Shown here: piece after piece, positions 34,906-43,066 of the stretch
How the letters are laid out: each line of letters starts with the position of its first letter
How positions within the stretch are numbered: position 1 is the stretch's first letter
Source of the DNA: a virus
DNA length: 64,000 nt
Reading direction: 5' to 3' (one strand)
Virus record (IMG/VR): IMGVR_UViG_3300042309_001835
Location: 1 to 64,000 of that record
The notes under the pieces: generated by a model
The model's input: the letters and a program-made list of their open reading frames with translations, nothing else
Databases searched by the model: none
Told to the model about the DNA's origin: nothing
Translations under genes and position numbers: made by a program

Positions 34906-35341
34906 TACACAACAGGAGATCTCTAGGGTTTGCGATGATATCAAAAACCTGTTGCTGCAAAAGAACGAAAAGTACGGAGATTCTGCGCTGAATCCATCCA
35001 GGATCTTCAGCAAGGCGGACACCCGTGAGCAGTTGTGCGTCAGGATTGATGATAAGCTAACGCGCATCGCCAAGGGCGTAGGTTTATTGGCAACAGACGA
35101 GGATGTCCTGCAGGATCTGATAGGTTATCTGGTTTTGTTGAAGATATCCATTTCCAGGACTGATAACACAAAAACAGTTCAACCGGCGCCGGTTGATCAG
35201 TGGGATGGCTCTGATATTGAGCCATATATGAAGAACTGGGCTGAATTCTGGAATACTCAAGACAAGCGTCAAATGGATGCAGTTAATTCAGATGACGCAG
35301 AAGTACTTGAGCTGCACACTTCCGGCGATAGATTCGGCTGA
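34898..35341 (+). CDS. DUF1599 / nucleotide-modification-associated domain 1 protein
   Basis: 147 residues from ATG 34898, overlapping the previous stop. The core KNEKYGDSALNPSRIFSKAD then RIDDKLTRIAKG and DVLQDLIGYLVLLKI matches the DUF1599 (Nmad1) pattern, an all-helical family found with phage DNA-modification and nucleotide enzymes. The conserved E/D and K/R residues may bind a nucleotide. It sits among nucleic-acid genes and not far from ThyX. Confidence 0.7.
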   Translation: MIDTQQEISRVCDDIKNLLLQKNEKYGDSALNPSRIFSKADTREQLCVRIDDKLTRIAKGVGLLATDEDVLQDLIGYLVLLKISISRTDNTKTVQPAPVDQWDGSDIEPYMKNWAEFWNTQDKRQMDAVNSDDAEVLELHTSGDRFG

Positions 35342-35348
35342 TCACGTA

Positions 35349-35696
35349 TTGGTCATCAAAAGACCGTTGTTCTCGAAGGCACGTCCACGACTAACCAGAA
35401 CCGGTCACGCATTCATGCCGCCAGCCTATAAACTGGCGCAAGCGGAGATGCGTAAGCTGATCCGTGAGCAATGGGATTATGGCCCCTTGGAAGGCCCCGT
35501 ATCACTGAAGCTGATCGTCAAGGGTGAAGGCCGGGGAGATACGGACAACATCGCTGGGGCGTTTATGGATGCCGCCCAGGGAATCCTGTGGATCGATGAC
35601 CGGGTCAGTGTAATACCAAAGCTGTCAATTGAATGGCAGAGGGCCGCCAAGGTTGATTCGGAATGGATCGCAATCATTCATCACACCTCCGTATAA
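35349..35696 (+). CDS. rusA: RusA-like Holliday junction resolvase
   Basis: 115 residues from TTG 35349. RusA proteins start with a strand then PxxKARPR, as here with IKRPLFSKARPR, so the longer ATG 35277 start, which overlaps the previous gene by 65 bp, seems less likely. The catalytic Asp motif is GRGDTDNIAGAFMDAAQ followed by ILWIDDRVSVI. It cuts four-way junctions before packaging. Confidence 0.85.
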   Translation: MVIKRPLFSKARPRLTRTGHAFMPPAYKLAQAEMRKLIREQWDYGPLEGPVSLKLIVKGEGRGDTDNIAGAFMDAAQGILWIDDRVSVIPKLSIEWQRAAKVDSEWIAIIHHTSV

Positions 35697-35697
35697 T
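35692..35697 (+). promoter_or_regulatory. promoter -10 box (TATAAT) before exonuclease gene
   Basis: CGTATAATGTAGATTA lies across the rusA stop, 22 bp before ATG 35719. It shares TATAATGTA with the boxes at 33765 and 36493. Confidence 0.5.
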
Positions 35698-35718
35698 GTA
35701 GATTATAAGCGACACGCA

Positions 35719-36570
35719 ATGGCGACGGTAGCTTACAACCAACCTGATCCCGACTACCGCAGAGAGCTGGGGGAGAATCAAAGCTACCTTAAGAATATCT
35801 TAATAAGTCCAGCTCATTACAGGGCTGGCAAAAAGAGAAAGTTCGCTCCTACCATCAACATGGAGATCGGCTCTGCTTTGCATTGCCTGGTCCTGGAGGG
35901 CAAGGAGGAGTTTGATCGTCGCTACATGCTGAAGCCGGAAGACATTTCCCTGGCCACCAAGGAGGGAAAAGAATGGAAGGCAAGCCAAAAAGGTAAAACA
36001 ATCCTGACGAATAACGAAAAAGAAAAGGCCTGGGACAGCGTTCATGGCATGGCCGAATCACTACTGCGCCTGGAGTGGTTCAACCAATCCCAGGTCGATT
36101 ATCGCAAATACAACGAGCTGTCTATTTACTGGGAAGCGGATGGTATTCCCTGCAAGGGGCGACTTGACAGACTGGTCGACATGGGCGATCATTTGATGAT
36201 ATTGGATCTCAAGAGCACCGATTCGGTCGAATATAGCACCTTTCTTAAGAAGCTGGTAGGTGGCATGAATTATCTGTTTCAGTCGGCATGGTACGCAGAG
36301 GCCGCCAGTCTTGCGTATAACAAACCATGCAAGTTTGTTTTTGCCGCAATCGAAAGGACGGAACCGTGGACATTGTCTCTGTTTGAGATTTCAGATGAGA
36401 TGATGGACGAAGGTAATCGTCAGATCAAGCGAGCGCGGCAGTTGTTGAAAAAGTGTTTAGATGCCAAGGATTGGCCTCGACCAGAGGTTTGCTATAATGT
36501 ACTGAGCCTGCCAACTTGGTACCGCTCACCAGTTTCGAACTACAGCCCCGAATTTGAGGACTTGTTCTGA
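35719..36570 (+). CDS. PD-(D/E)XK exonuclease (RecE/exonuclease VIII-like)
   Basis: 283 residues from ATG 35719, just after a TATAAT box. Motifs of the PDDEXK_1-like family are in order: SYLKNILISPAHYRAG, INMEIGSALHCLVLEG, CKGRLDRLVDMGDHLMILDLKST (the D...DxK site), and YLFQSAWYAEAA (the QxxxY motif). It should resect double-stranded ends to feed the annealing protein at 32.0 kb. The stop overlaps the next ATG. Confidence 0.85.
   Translation: MATVAYNQPDPDYRRELGENQSYLKNILISPAHYRAGKKRKFAPTINMEIGSALHCLVLEGKEEFDRRYMLKPEDISLATKEGKEWKASQKGKTILTNNEKEKAWDSVHGMAESLLRLEWFNQSQVDYRKYNELSIYWEADGIPCKGRLDRLVDMGDHLMILDLKSTDSVEYSTFLKKLVGGMNYLFQSAWYAEAASLAYNKPCKFVFAAIERTEPWTLSLFEISDEMMDEGNRQIKRARQLLKKCLDAKDWPRPEVCYNVLSLPTWYRSPVSNYSPEFEDLF
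36493..36498 (+). promoter_or_regulatory. promoter -10 box inside the exonuclease gene
   Basis: GCTATAATGTACTGAG within the coding sequence, 72 bp before the small membrane protein and ThyX. The 12 bases TATAATGTACTG are identical to those at 33765. Confidence 0.45.
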
Positions 36571-36776
36571 TGAGCAATCAACAAAGCGTAAACATAGGCA
36601 GCGCCAGTGGAACCACACTGCTTGGTGTTCTGTTTGTTGGACTGAAGTTGACTGGTTACATTAACTGGCCGTGGGTGTGGGTGTTGTCTCCATTCTGGAT
36701 GCCCCTGGCAATAGTGTTGGCCCTGGCCCTCCTTGCCTTTATCGTTTACGCAGTAGCCTCTATCGGTAAGAAGTGA
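36570..36776 (+). CDS. small membrane protein
   Basis: 68 residues coupled to the exonuclease (TGATG). Two membrane helices (LLGVLFVGLKLTGYI, then LAIVLALALLAFIVYAVA). No family recognised. Its stop overlaps the ThyX start region. Confidence 0.65.
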   Translation: MSNQQSVNIGSASGTTLLGVLFVGLKLTGYINWPWVWVLSPFWMPLAIVLALALLAFIVYAVASIGKK

Positions 36777-36778
36777 TC

Positions 36779-37549
36779 ATGGCCACAGAAAAAACCATCA
36801 GGCCAGTTCGCGCCTCTGATCTTCTTAGCCTGGACGAAAGGTTGACGGTAAAAGTTCTGGACTGCTACGCCGACCCCGAAAGGGCGACTTGGCAGGCCGG
36901 TAAGAATGACTACTCCGAGGTTCCTATCCACGAGGTCAAGCCCCTGAAGCGAGAAGAGGCTGGCAAGTGGATTGTTGACCACTTGCTGTCGGGCGAGAAG
37001 GGGCACTACGGCCCACTGGAACACCCACAGATAACACTGTCTTGTGCCGGTTATGTGCACAGTGTCATAGTGCAAGCACGCACGCATCGAATCGGCACTT
37101 CGTGGGATGTTCAATCTCAGCGGTATACCGGCAAGCGTGTCCTGAGGGTTGCTGACCGCGAAATTGACGTGGAAGACGTTTTCTACATCAGGCCGCCTGG
37201 TCTTTACACAAATCGACAGGGCAAGAAGTATGAGTGGACCAAAGAAAACATTGAAGACAAAAGAGGCAAAATAATTCTTGCCTGTGAGGATTACGCCAAA
37301 GATTACAAAAATGGCTGCTCCGAAGAGCACATTCGCGATTACCTGCCTCAAGGTATCAGGCAAAACTTTGTTGTATCATTCAACCTGAGGTCCGTGTTGC
37401 ATTTCATGGATCTCAGATCCAAGTTAGATGCACAACTGGAGATCGAGGCACTATGTGAGCAGTTTATACCAATCCTGAAGGATTGGGCTCCATCTGTGTG
37501 GGGTTACTATGAAGCGAAACGCTTGCACAAGGCCAGGCTTTCACCGTAA
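36779..37549 (+). CDS. thyX: FAD-dependent thymidylate synthase ThyX
   Basis: 256 residues from ATG 36779; GTG 36773 overlaps the previous stop and is an alternative. The flavin/dUMP signature is THRIGTSWDVQSQRYTG (about residues 101-117), a version of RHRxxSxNxxSxR with TH for RH and with a Val-Gln in the middle, as I recall from cyanobacterial ThyX. The HYGPLEHPQ and C-terminal LRSVLHFMDLRSKLDAQ, EIEALCEQF segments are also typical. It makes dTMP from dUMP and methylene-tetrahydrofolate without releasing dihydrofolate. Confidence 0.93.
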   Translation: MATEKTIRPVRASDLLSLDERLTVKVLDCYADPERATWQAGKNDYSEVPIHEVKPLKREEAGKWIVDHLLSGEKGHYGPLEHPQITLSCAGYVHSVIVQARTHRIGTSWDVQSQRYTGKRVLRVADREIDVEDVFYIRPPGLYTNRQGKKYEWTKENIEDKRGKIILACEDYAKDYKNGCSEEHIRDYLPQGIRQNFVVSFNLRSVLHFMDLRSKLDAQLEIEALCEQFIPILKDWAPSVWGYYEAKRLHKARLSP

Positions 37550-37561
37550 AACCAGTATTGG

Positions 37562-37567
37562 TATAAT
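37562..37567 (+). promoter_or_regulatory. extended -10 promoter before terminase small subunit candidate
   Basis: TGGTATAAT with TTTCAC 17 bp upstream, 12 bp before ATG 37579. One of the best sigma-70-like promoters in the window. Confidence 0.55.
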
Positions 37568-37578
37568 AGTTTACGCAG

Positions 37579-38217
37579 ATGAATGAAAAAGAACCAGTGT
37601 CCGACTGGCCAGAATCCAAACCAATAAAAGGTGATGCTGGCCCTATTTACGGGTTTCGGCGTGGCTATCGTGTCAAGGATGCTGGCCGCCATGAAAGCGC
37701 TGACCAATTCAATTGCTTCCAGAAATTCCTGTTGCTTCAAGGTACCAGGGCGTTCTCTGACCTGGAAACCGTAACCGGCCATTGTGCTCCATCTTTATCA
37801 AGATGGGCTTCAACTTACAACTGGCAACGCCGTGCTGCGGCTTACGACAAGGATCAACTTGCTATTGTATGGAAAGAAGCCGAAAAGTTCCAGAAAAATA
37901 CCCACAGGGAAGCAATCGTAGAATTCAGGGAGTCGTCCGAACGCCAAGCCAGGATGATGGCACGCGTCTCAGAAGATCTGTTGCGCGTGCTTGGCAAGCG
38001 CATTGAAAAGGCGGAAGTCGAGGGCGAGGAGGTGCCGATGGCGCTGGTCTCAGGCTTGTTGCGTGCCGCTGCTAACATAAGCGAGCAATCACGCCAGTCT
38101 TGGGCCAATTCGCTGGGCATCAACGAGATGCTTGAGATGGTTGATTCCGAGATGACCAAAGCAAACGTTGAGGATGTAACCGATGTCGACGCCTACGAAA
38201 TCCCAATCGATGAGTGA
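37579..38217 (+). CDS. terminase small subunit candidate
   Basis: 212 residues. It has an N-terminal helix-turn-helix-like part (FCFQKFLL-type helix, then CAPSLSRWASTYNWQRRAAAYD), a pattern common to phage small terminases and related proteins. Long helices follow (AIVEFRESSERQARMMARVS). Its place just before the large subunit supports the call. It would recognise the packaging site. Confidence 0.6.
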   Translation: MNEKEPVSDWPESKPIKGDAGPIYGFRRGYRVKDAGRHESADQFNCFQKFLLLQGTRAFSDLETVTGHCAPSLSRWASTYNWQRRAAAYDKDQLAIVWKEAEKFQKNTHREAIVEFRESSERQARMMARVSEDLLRVLGKRIEKAEVEGEEVPMALVSGLLRAAANISEQSRQSWANSLGINEMLEMVDSEMTKANVEDVTDVDAYEIPIDE

Positions 38218-38413
38218 AGACTTCCCGGTTATCGTTACGATAAACGAGGATGACTCCATTACAATTGAGTGGGACGAGAATCATCCAGTCACATCGGTTT
38301 TCAATACATGGACCGAAAAGGACTTCCTGGATTCAATACTGAATGGCTGTAAAGATGTGATTGGCGAAGAAGAATACGATAGAATAAAGAAAGAGCACCT
38401 TCCCAAGGAATAG
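38210..38413 (+). CDS. small acidic protein between terminase subunits
   Basis: 67 residues from ATG 38210, which overlaps the preceding stop (ATGA region); ATG 38183 is possible. Very acidic, with VIVTINEDDSITIEWDENHP and a C-terminal helix. It may regulate or bind the terminase; no family recognised. Confidence 0.6.
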   Translation: MSEDFPVIVTINEDDSITIEWDENHPVTSVFNTWTEKDFLDSILNGCKDVIGEEEYDRIKKEHLPKE

Positions 38414-39931
38414 ATGGCTACCAGAGCTGGCAAACAATTCCTGGAAAAAGCTGGCTCAGATCGCGAAATGGTTCGCGAGTTGAGAAGGGTAAAAACCCAA
38501 AAGAAGGAAGGCGGACAGCAAATAGTCTTGCATCAATTCATAAAATCAGTATCTCCCAATTACAAGTTCTATAAAGTACACGCAGAACTGACAAAACAAC
38601 TGCAGGCCATCATTGATGGAAAATGCAAGAGGCTTATTATACAGGTGCCGCCACGTATTGGAAAGTCATACCTGTCCTCTAAGTTATTTCCTGCTGCTTA
38701 TCTACTGGCCCACCCAGACAGATATGTCGGCCTAGTATCCTATAGTGCTGAACTTGCGGAGGGTTTCTCTAGGTCGGCGCGGGACTACTACAGGCAAGCT
38801 GGTGGTACATTTGATCCGTACAAGCAAGCTGTCAATGACTGGGGAACGCAGGGCGGTGGCGGCCTGTGGGCAGCGGGTGTTGGCGGTGCTATTACTGGTC
38901 GATCGGGTCACCTGTTAATTATCGATGACCCGGTCAAAAACAGAGAAGATGCCGACAGTCCCAGGGTGATGGAAAAACTATGGGATTGGTATACGTCAAC
39001 CCTGTATACACGGCTTGAGCCAAATGTCGGTTCAATTGTCGTAATTCAGACGAGATGGAGTGAAAACGACCTGATCGGACGATTGATTGAATCAGAGATG
39101 AATGTATCCGAGAAAGGTCGAGAGGGCTGGACAATTCTTGATTTACCCGCTATATCCGAGGATCCGGGTTCCAGGCCACCTTTACCGGAGCACTGCAATA
39201 TAGTAACTGATTGGCGAGAGGAGTCTGGTCTGGCATTATGCCCACAGCGATATGGAATCGACGAATACGAGCGCATCCGCGAGGCAATTGGCACAAGGGA
39301 TTTTGCGGCACTGTATCAGCAAAGACCGGCGCCAGAAGGTGGTAATATGTTCGATCCGACTTGGTGGCAGTATTATGACCAACTAAAAGAACTGCCTGAA
39401 TTTCAACGCGTTATCCTTAGTGTTGACTGTACCTTTACAAATACAAGTTCCAGTGACTATGTCGTTGGCAGTGTCATAGGACAAGCTGGCAACAGTTTCT
39501 ACGTGCTGGATATGGCCAGAGAGAAATTGGACATTATTGGTACTATCAATATGATATCAAGGATGTATAAGAAGCACGCATTAAGCGGAACGGTTATCGA
39601 GCTAGCTGCTTCTGGATATGCTGCATATCAGTTACTGCAAAAGAAAGTACCTGGCCTCATTGGTTTCAAGCCAGAGAAATCAAAAGTAGCTCGCGCTGCT
39701 GGCATCGTGCCAATAGTAGAGGCTGGTAATGTCTATTTGCCAGCAAGTGCTCCTTGGCTGGACGTATTTATGAACGAATTCAGCCTGTTTCCTGCCGCAA
39801 AGAATGACGACATAATCGACTCAATTGGTATGGCCATTAACTACATGTCGCAACGCACTGTTCCTGTTATGACTGAGGTAAGCTGGGGAAGAGGAACTGC
39901 CTTACCGGCAACACCATACAGGATTGACTAA
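38414..39931 (+). CDS. terL: large terminase subunit
   Basis: 505 residues. ATPase: Walker A QVPPRIGKS (about residues 76-84), SYSAELAEGFSRSARDYY, Walker B LLIIDDPV (about 167-174), and the coupling motif IVVIQTRWSENDLIG. Nuclease: LSVDCTF (about 334-340) with later Asp residues in the RNase H-like fold (DDIIDSIGMAINYM). It powers DNA packaging and cuts the concatemer. The capsid gene is more than 20 kb away, which is unusual for a siphovirus. Confidence 0.95.
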   Translation: MATRAGKQFLEKAGSDREMVRELRRVKTQKKEGGQQIVLHQFIKSVSPNYKFYKVHAELTKQLQAIIDGKCKRLIIQVPPRIGKSYLSSKLFPAAYLLAHPDRYVGLVSYSAELAEGFSRSARDYYRQAGGTFDPYKQAVNDWGTQGGGGLWAAGVGGAITGRSGHLLIIDDPVKNREDADSPRVMEKLWDWYTSTLYTRLEPNVGSIVVIQTRWSENDLIGRLIESEMNVSEKGREGWTILDLPAISEDPGSRPPLPEHCNIVTDWREESGLALCPQRYGIDEYERIREAIGTRDFAALYQQRPAPEGGNMFDPTWWQYYDQLKELPEFQRVILSVDCTFTNTSSSDYVVGSVIGQAGNSFYVLDMAREKLDIIGTINMISRMYKKHALSGTVIELAASGYAAYQLLQKKVPGLIGFKPEKSKVARAAGIVPIVEAGNVYLPASAPWLDVFMNEFSLFPAAKNDDIIDSIGMAINYMSQRTVPVMTEVSWGRGTALPATPYRID

Positions 39932-39935
39932 GGTT

Positions 39936-40592
39936 ATGGCAAAGAAACCGCAAAGCTTTCAGTTAACACCAGAGCAGCAAAAAATGGCCACAGAGAATAT
40001 AAATCTGGCGAGAAGGGAGGCTTGGCGTGTTCAGAGAACGACTGGTATTGAATACTCGATTCTGGAGGGTGCTGCATTCCTTGGTTTATGCAAAGCATGC
40101 CATCGATATGATCCAGAATCGGGCTACAAGTTTTCCAGTTTAGCGACACCAACAATAAGGGGCGAGATCCTGCACTGGGTAAGGGATCGCACTTATGCAA
40201 TGCGTTTGTCACATCGCATGCGAGAAAATTGGGTTAAAGGACGCAAATTACTGTTCAATGGATCTAATGACATAGCAATATCCGAAAAACTGGGCATATC
40301 ACTGGGGGAATGGCAGGAAACCAGATCAGCATGCTCTGGCCCGCCGCTTGAATTAAAAGATCAGGCGATGCCAACAGATCCGTTGGAGCCGGAAGAGATG
40401 GATTTCAAAATAGACTATCGAGAAAAGGCGAGGGAAATGGTTGAAGCACTATCCACCAAGGATTATAACTCTATGGCAGCTTACTGCAGGGGCGACCTGT
40501 CGAAACCACCGGTCAGGCAGTTCACGTCGATGACCAGCGGCCTGAGGCAACAAAAATTATCAATGACAGACCCGGCTACCCGGCTAGACTGA
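39936..40592 (+). CDS. second sigma factor-like protein (SigB/FliA-type)
   Basis: 218 residues from ATG 39936; TTG 39924 is possible. Residues of about 20-90 match sigma region 2: NINLARREAWRVQ, EGAAFLGLCKACHRYDPESG, then YKFSSLATPTIRGEILHWVRDR, as in group 3 sigma factors. A short region 3-like part (MRLSHRMRENWVKGRKLL) follows. A convincing region 4 helix-turn-helix is not seen at the C-terminus, so it may use a different -35 contact or need a partner. Confidence 0.75.
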   Translation: MAKKPQSFQLTPEQQKMATENINLARREAWRVQRTTGIEYSILEGAAFLGLCKACHRYDPESGYKFSSLATPTIRGEILHWVRDRTYAMRLSHRMRENWVKGRKLLFNGSNDIAISEKLGISLGEWQETRSACSGPPLELKDQAMPTDPLEPEEMDFKIDYREKAREMVEALSTKDYNSMAAYCRGDLSKPPVRQFTSMTSGLRQQKLSMTDPATRLD

Positions 40593-40612
40593 GGCCAGTT
40601 CTCAGCGCCATT

Positions 40613-42196
40613 GTGAAATCTGTAATCAGCGATTACACAATAAAGGCGGTCAAAGATATACCAATTACAAATGTACTAGACAGTCAACACGTAGAGTACA
40701 AAAAAATAGGGAAAGAGGCGATAACATTATGCCCTTGGCACAATGATAGAAATCCATCGTTAACCATAAACGATGAAAAAAGCCTGTGTTATTGTTTTGT
40801 TTGCCAGACGGGCGATGATGGCATAGGTTTCATTCAGGCAAAGCTTGGGCTGTCTTTTGCGGAAGCGGTAGAAAAGATAGCCATTTCCAACAACATAGAG
40901 GTAATATACGAAAACCTGAATCCAGAGCTTGCGCTAAAGGAGGCAAGGCGAAAGGTTCAGTTGATGAATCAACTGACAATTGAGCACGAATCTTACCGTA
41001 GATTCCTGAAGGACTCAAGGGCTCAGAGAATACGAGACTTTCTGGATAACAGGGGCATAGAACCAGCCACTTCTAAGCACTTTCAGCTTGGGTATTGTCC
41101 TCGAGGATTTTTTGGCGACAGGATTACTGTGCCGATTCATGACCACATTGGCACATTGGTTGGTTTCGCCGGTAGGGCTACAAGTAGTACAATTAAACCA
41201 AAATTCAAGAATTCTGAGAACAGTGAATATTTCGACAAATCAAAACTGGTATTCAATGAGCACAGAGCTATTCAACACATCAGGGAAGCTGATAGCCTTA
41301 TTTTTGTGGAAGGCCATTTTGATGTAATATCACTGTGGCAATTTGGTATCAAAAATGTAGTAGCCCTCCAGGGTACAGCGACACCAAGTGATTCCATACT
41401 GCACAGACTGGCTAGAAGGACAAAGAGATTCATACTGTGTTTCGATGCAGATGAAGGTGGGCTAAAGGCAACAGAGGCGTTTATTAAGTCCGCCGGTCCG
41501 ATGGCATGTCGCGGTGATCTAAGCCTATCGGTTGCACAGTTGCCGGACGGCAAGGATCCCGAAGACTGTATTAACAGTGGCCTGGACTTGTTTAACATAA
41601 TTGAAAGCGCAAAACCATGGCTCGACTGGCAGCTTGATGTGTGGTTAAAATCCGTAGACAGATCAGACACTGCGCGATACACAGAGATAGAAGCCAGAAT
41701 ACGTGCCCTGGTTGAATCAATACATTCCCCAACCCTGAGGCAGTATTATATCGACAAAGCATCACTGGCCCTATCGCAGGATCCAGAGTCAGCCGCAAAA
41801 ACTGCAAAAGATTGGTTCAAGAATACATCAACGATAAATAGCAGGAAAAGGTGGCTGAAGCCAAGTCCACTTGAAACCAGGATAATGGCAGAGCGAAGAC
41901 TACTCAGGTTGTATATTCACTTCCCGGAGCTAAGGTCAGATCTTGTTGATCTGATGGATAGGTTGTATTCACCTGCACATAAGTGGTTATGGCAAAGGTT
42001 GCGGGAAATAGAAGATTTCTGTGATGGTGCAAACATGATTGAGACACTTTTGGCTGTGTACTGCGTGTCGGAACCGCATTACACGAGACAACTCAGATCA
42101 ATAGCCATGCCGACGATCAAGGTACACAGTGATTCTGGTATAATGGATCATATCAAGAACATCTTGTCGCAGGAGCTTGTCGTGAATGGCATCTGA
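40613..42196 (+). CDS. DnaG-like primase
   Basis: 527 residues from GTG 40613. A CHC2 zinc finger is at about residues 38-62 (CPWHNDRNPSLTINDEK, then CYCFVC). The TOPRIM part is at about 225-285 (LIFVEGHFDVISLWQFG, then FILCFDADEGG), with the catalytic Glu and DxD. The C-terminal 150 residues are helical, as in helicase-binding domains. It makes RNA primers for the DnaB-like helicase encoded at 28.5 kb. Confidence 0.9.
   Translation: MKSVISDYTIKAVKDIPITNVLDSQHVEYKKIGKEAITLCPWHNDRNPSLTINDEKSLCYCFVCQTGDDGIGFIQAKLGLSFAEAVEKIAISNNIEVIYENLNPELALKEARRKVQLMNQLTIEHESYRRFLKDSRAQRIRDFLDNRGIEPATSKHFQLGYCPRGFFGDRITVPIHDHIGTLVGFAGRATSSTIKPKFKNSENSEYFDKSKLVFNEHRAIQHIREADSLIFVEGHFDVISLWQFGIKNVVALQGTATPSDSILHRLARRTKRFILCFDADEGGLKATEAFIKSAGPMACRGDLSLSVAQLPDGKDPEDCINSGLDLFNIIESAKPWLDWQLDVWLKSVDRSDTARYTEIEARIRALVESIHSPTLRQYYIDKASLALSQDPESAAKTAKDWFKNTSTINSRKRWLKPSPLETRIMAERRLLRLYIHFPELRSDLVDLMDRLYSPAHKWLWQRLREIEDFCDGANMIETLLAVYCVSEPHYTRQLRSIAMPTIKVHSDSGIMDHIKNILSQELVVNGI
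42139..42144 (+). promoter_or_regulatory. extended -10 promoter inside primase gene, before glutaredoxin
   Basis: TGGTATAATGG, 42 bp before ATG 42186 and inside the primase C-terminus. No clear -35 box. Confidence 0.5.
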
Positions 42197-42416
42197 AGAA
42201 AAACCGAAATTCCTGATGTACACACTGGCTGGTTGCTCTTATTGCAATCAAGCAAAGGCATTATTTGATCACTATGATGTCAAGTATCAAGTGAAATACG
42301 AGAAGGCACCCGACTGGGACACCTTCCCTGGTATCTATAAAATCACAGACGATGGCATGGAGTTGATAGGCGGCTTCTCCGAGCTGGCTGAATACTCATA
42401 CAAGGATGGGCTGTGA
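42186..42416 (+). CDS. glutaredoxin (NrdH/Grx-like)
   Basis: 76 residues. The redox motif CSYC follows the first strand (FLMYTLAGCSYCNQAKALF), and the cis-Pro/GG part is FPGIYKITDDGMELIGGFSEL. It reduces disulphides and is the likely electron donor for the ribonucleotide reductase encoded 0.7 kb downstream. It overlaps the end of the primase gene by 11 bp. Confidence 0.9.
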   Translation: MASEEKPKFLMYTLAGCSYCNQAKALFDHYDVKYQVKYEKAPDWDTFPGIYKITDDGMELIGGFSELAEYSYKDGL

Positions 42417-42417
42417 G

Positions 42418-42442
42418 GCGTGGTCGGGATCTCCGTCCACGC
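42418..42442 (+). terminator. hairpin after glutaredoxin (no T tract)
   Basis: GCGTGG T CGG (42418-42427), loop GATCT, CCG T CCACGC (to 42442). A nine-pair stem with one mismatch, but the following bases TCGATTGC are not T-rich. It may be an mRNA stabiliser or a weak terminator. Confidence 0.4.
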
Positions 42443-42544
42443 TCGATTGCTGTTTAATCCTTAAGGCATGGATAACTTGCGAAAAAATTCGAGTTGTCGT
42501 GACTAAGATGGACCCGTCAGCACCGTTCCCTGGTTCGCTCCAAC

Positions 42545-42688
42545 ATGGCGAAGGCACCCTCTGAGAAAAAGACACTAAGCGGCAACAATCGCCCACTGGA
42601 GCGTATCGGGAAAAAGACGACACAAGGTTCCGGTCTCCGGTCTAAGCCAAAGAGGGGGCAAAAGCCTTATCGCGGCCAGGGACGATAG
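42545..42688 (+). CDS. small basic protein (47 aa)
   Basis: ATG 42545 to TAG 42688. Lys/Arg/Gly-rich, ending RSKPKRGQKPYRGQGR. Similar in style to the basic proteins at 25.3-25.8 kb. It probably binds nucleic acid. Confidence 0.5.
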   Translation: MAKAPSEKKTLSGNNRPLERIGKKTTQGSGLRSKPKRGQKPYRGQGR

Positions 42689-42691
42689 GCA

Positions 42692-42994
42692 ATGGAGCAT
42701 TCAGTATCTAAGCAACAGGTCTGGAGGTCTACTATAGCTGCCAAGCAGGCCATAGCAGAGGGCAGGCTTGCAGATGCAGTAAACTTGCTATACTTTATGC
42801 ACAAAAACCATATAATGGAATGGGTGCGCGTAAAGCGAGAACTGCTTGCTTCGGCGCAAGACTCCAGATCGTTGCTAACAATAGCTACCGTGCTGGATGC
42901 ATCAAAGAAAAGCACACTTTCTGAGTCCGCCAGGATAATACCCGGCCTCTCTGATTTGCTTCATCAGGATCCGTATCAAGAGTTGCTCGATTAA
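42692..42994 (+). CDS. hypothetical helical protein
   Basis: 100 residues, all helix, with a repeated-helix feel (AIAEGRLADAVNLLYFMHK). No family recognised. It lies between glutaredoxin and RNR. Two TATAAT/TATACT-like boxes inside it (42789, 42814) may serve the RNR gene. Confidence 0.6.
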   Translation: MEHSVSKQQVWRSTIAAKQAIAEGRLADAVNLLYFMHKNHIMEWVRVKRELLASAQDSRSLLTIATVLDASKKSTLSESARIIPGLSDLLHQDPYQELLD

Positions 42995-43066
42995 ATCGAT
43001 TTACGGCTTGAATACGGCTATTTTTTGCGTCACTTGCGGCAATCTAAAGTCCCTTTAATTTCAATC

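Noticed and set aside
42993-43026. Terminator before RNR (AAATCGATTT and T run)
   Set aside because: The T run is real but no stable GC stem precedes it; ACGGCT repeats are direct, not inverted.
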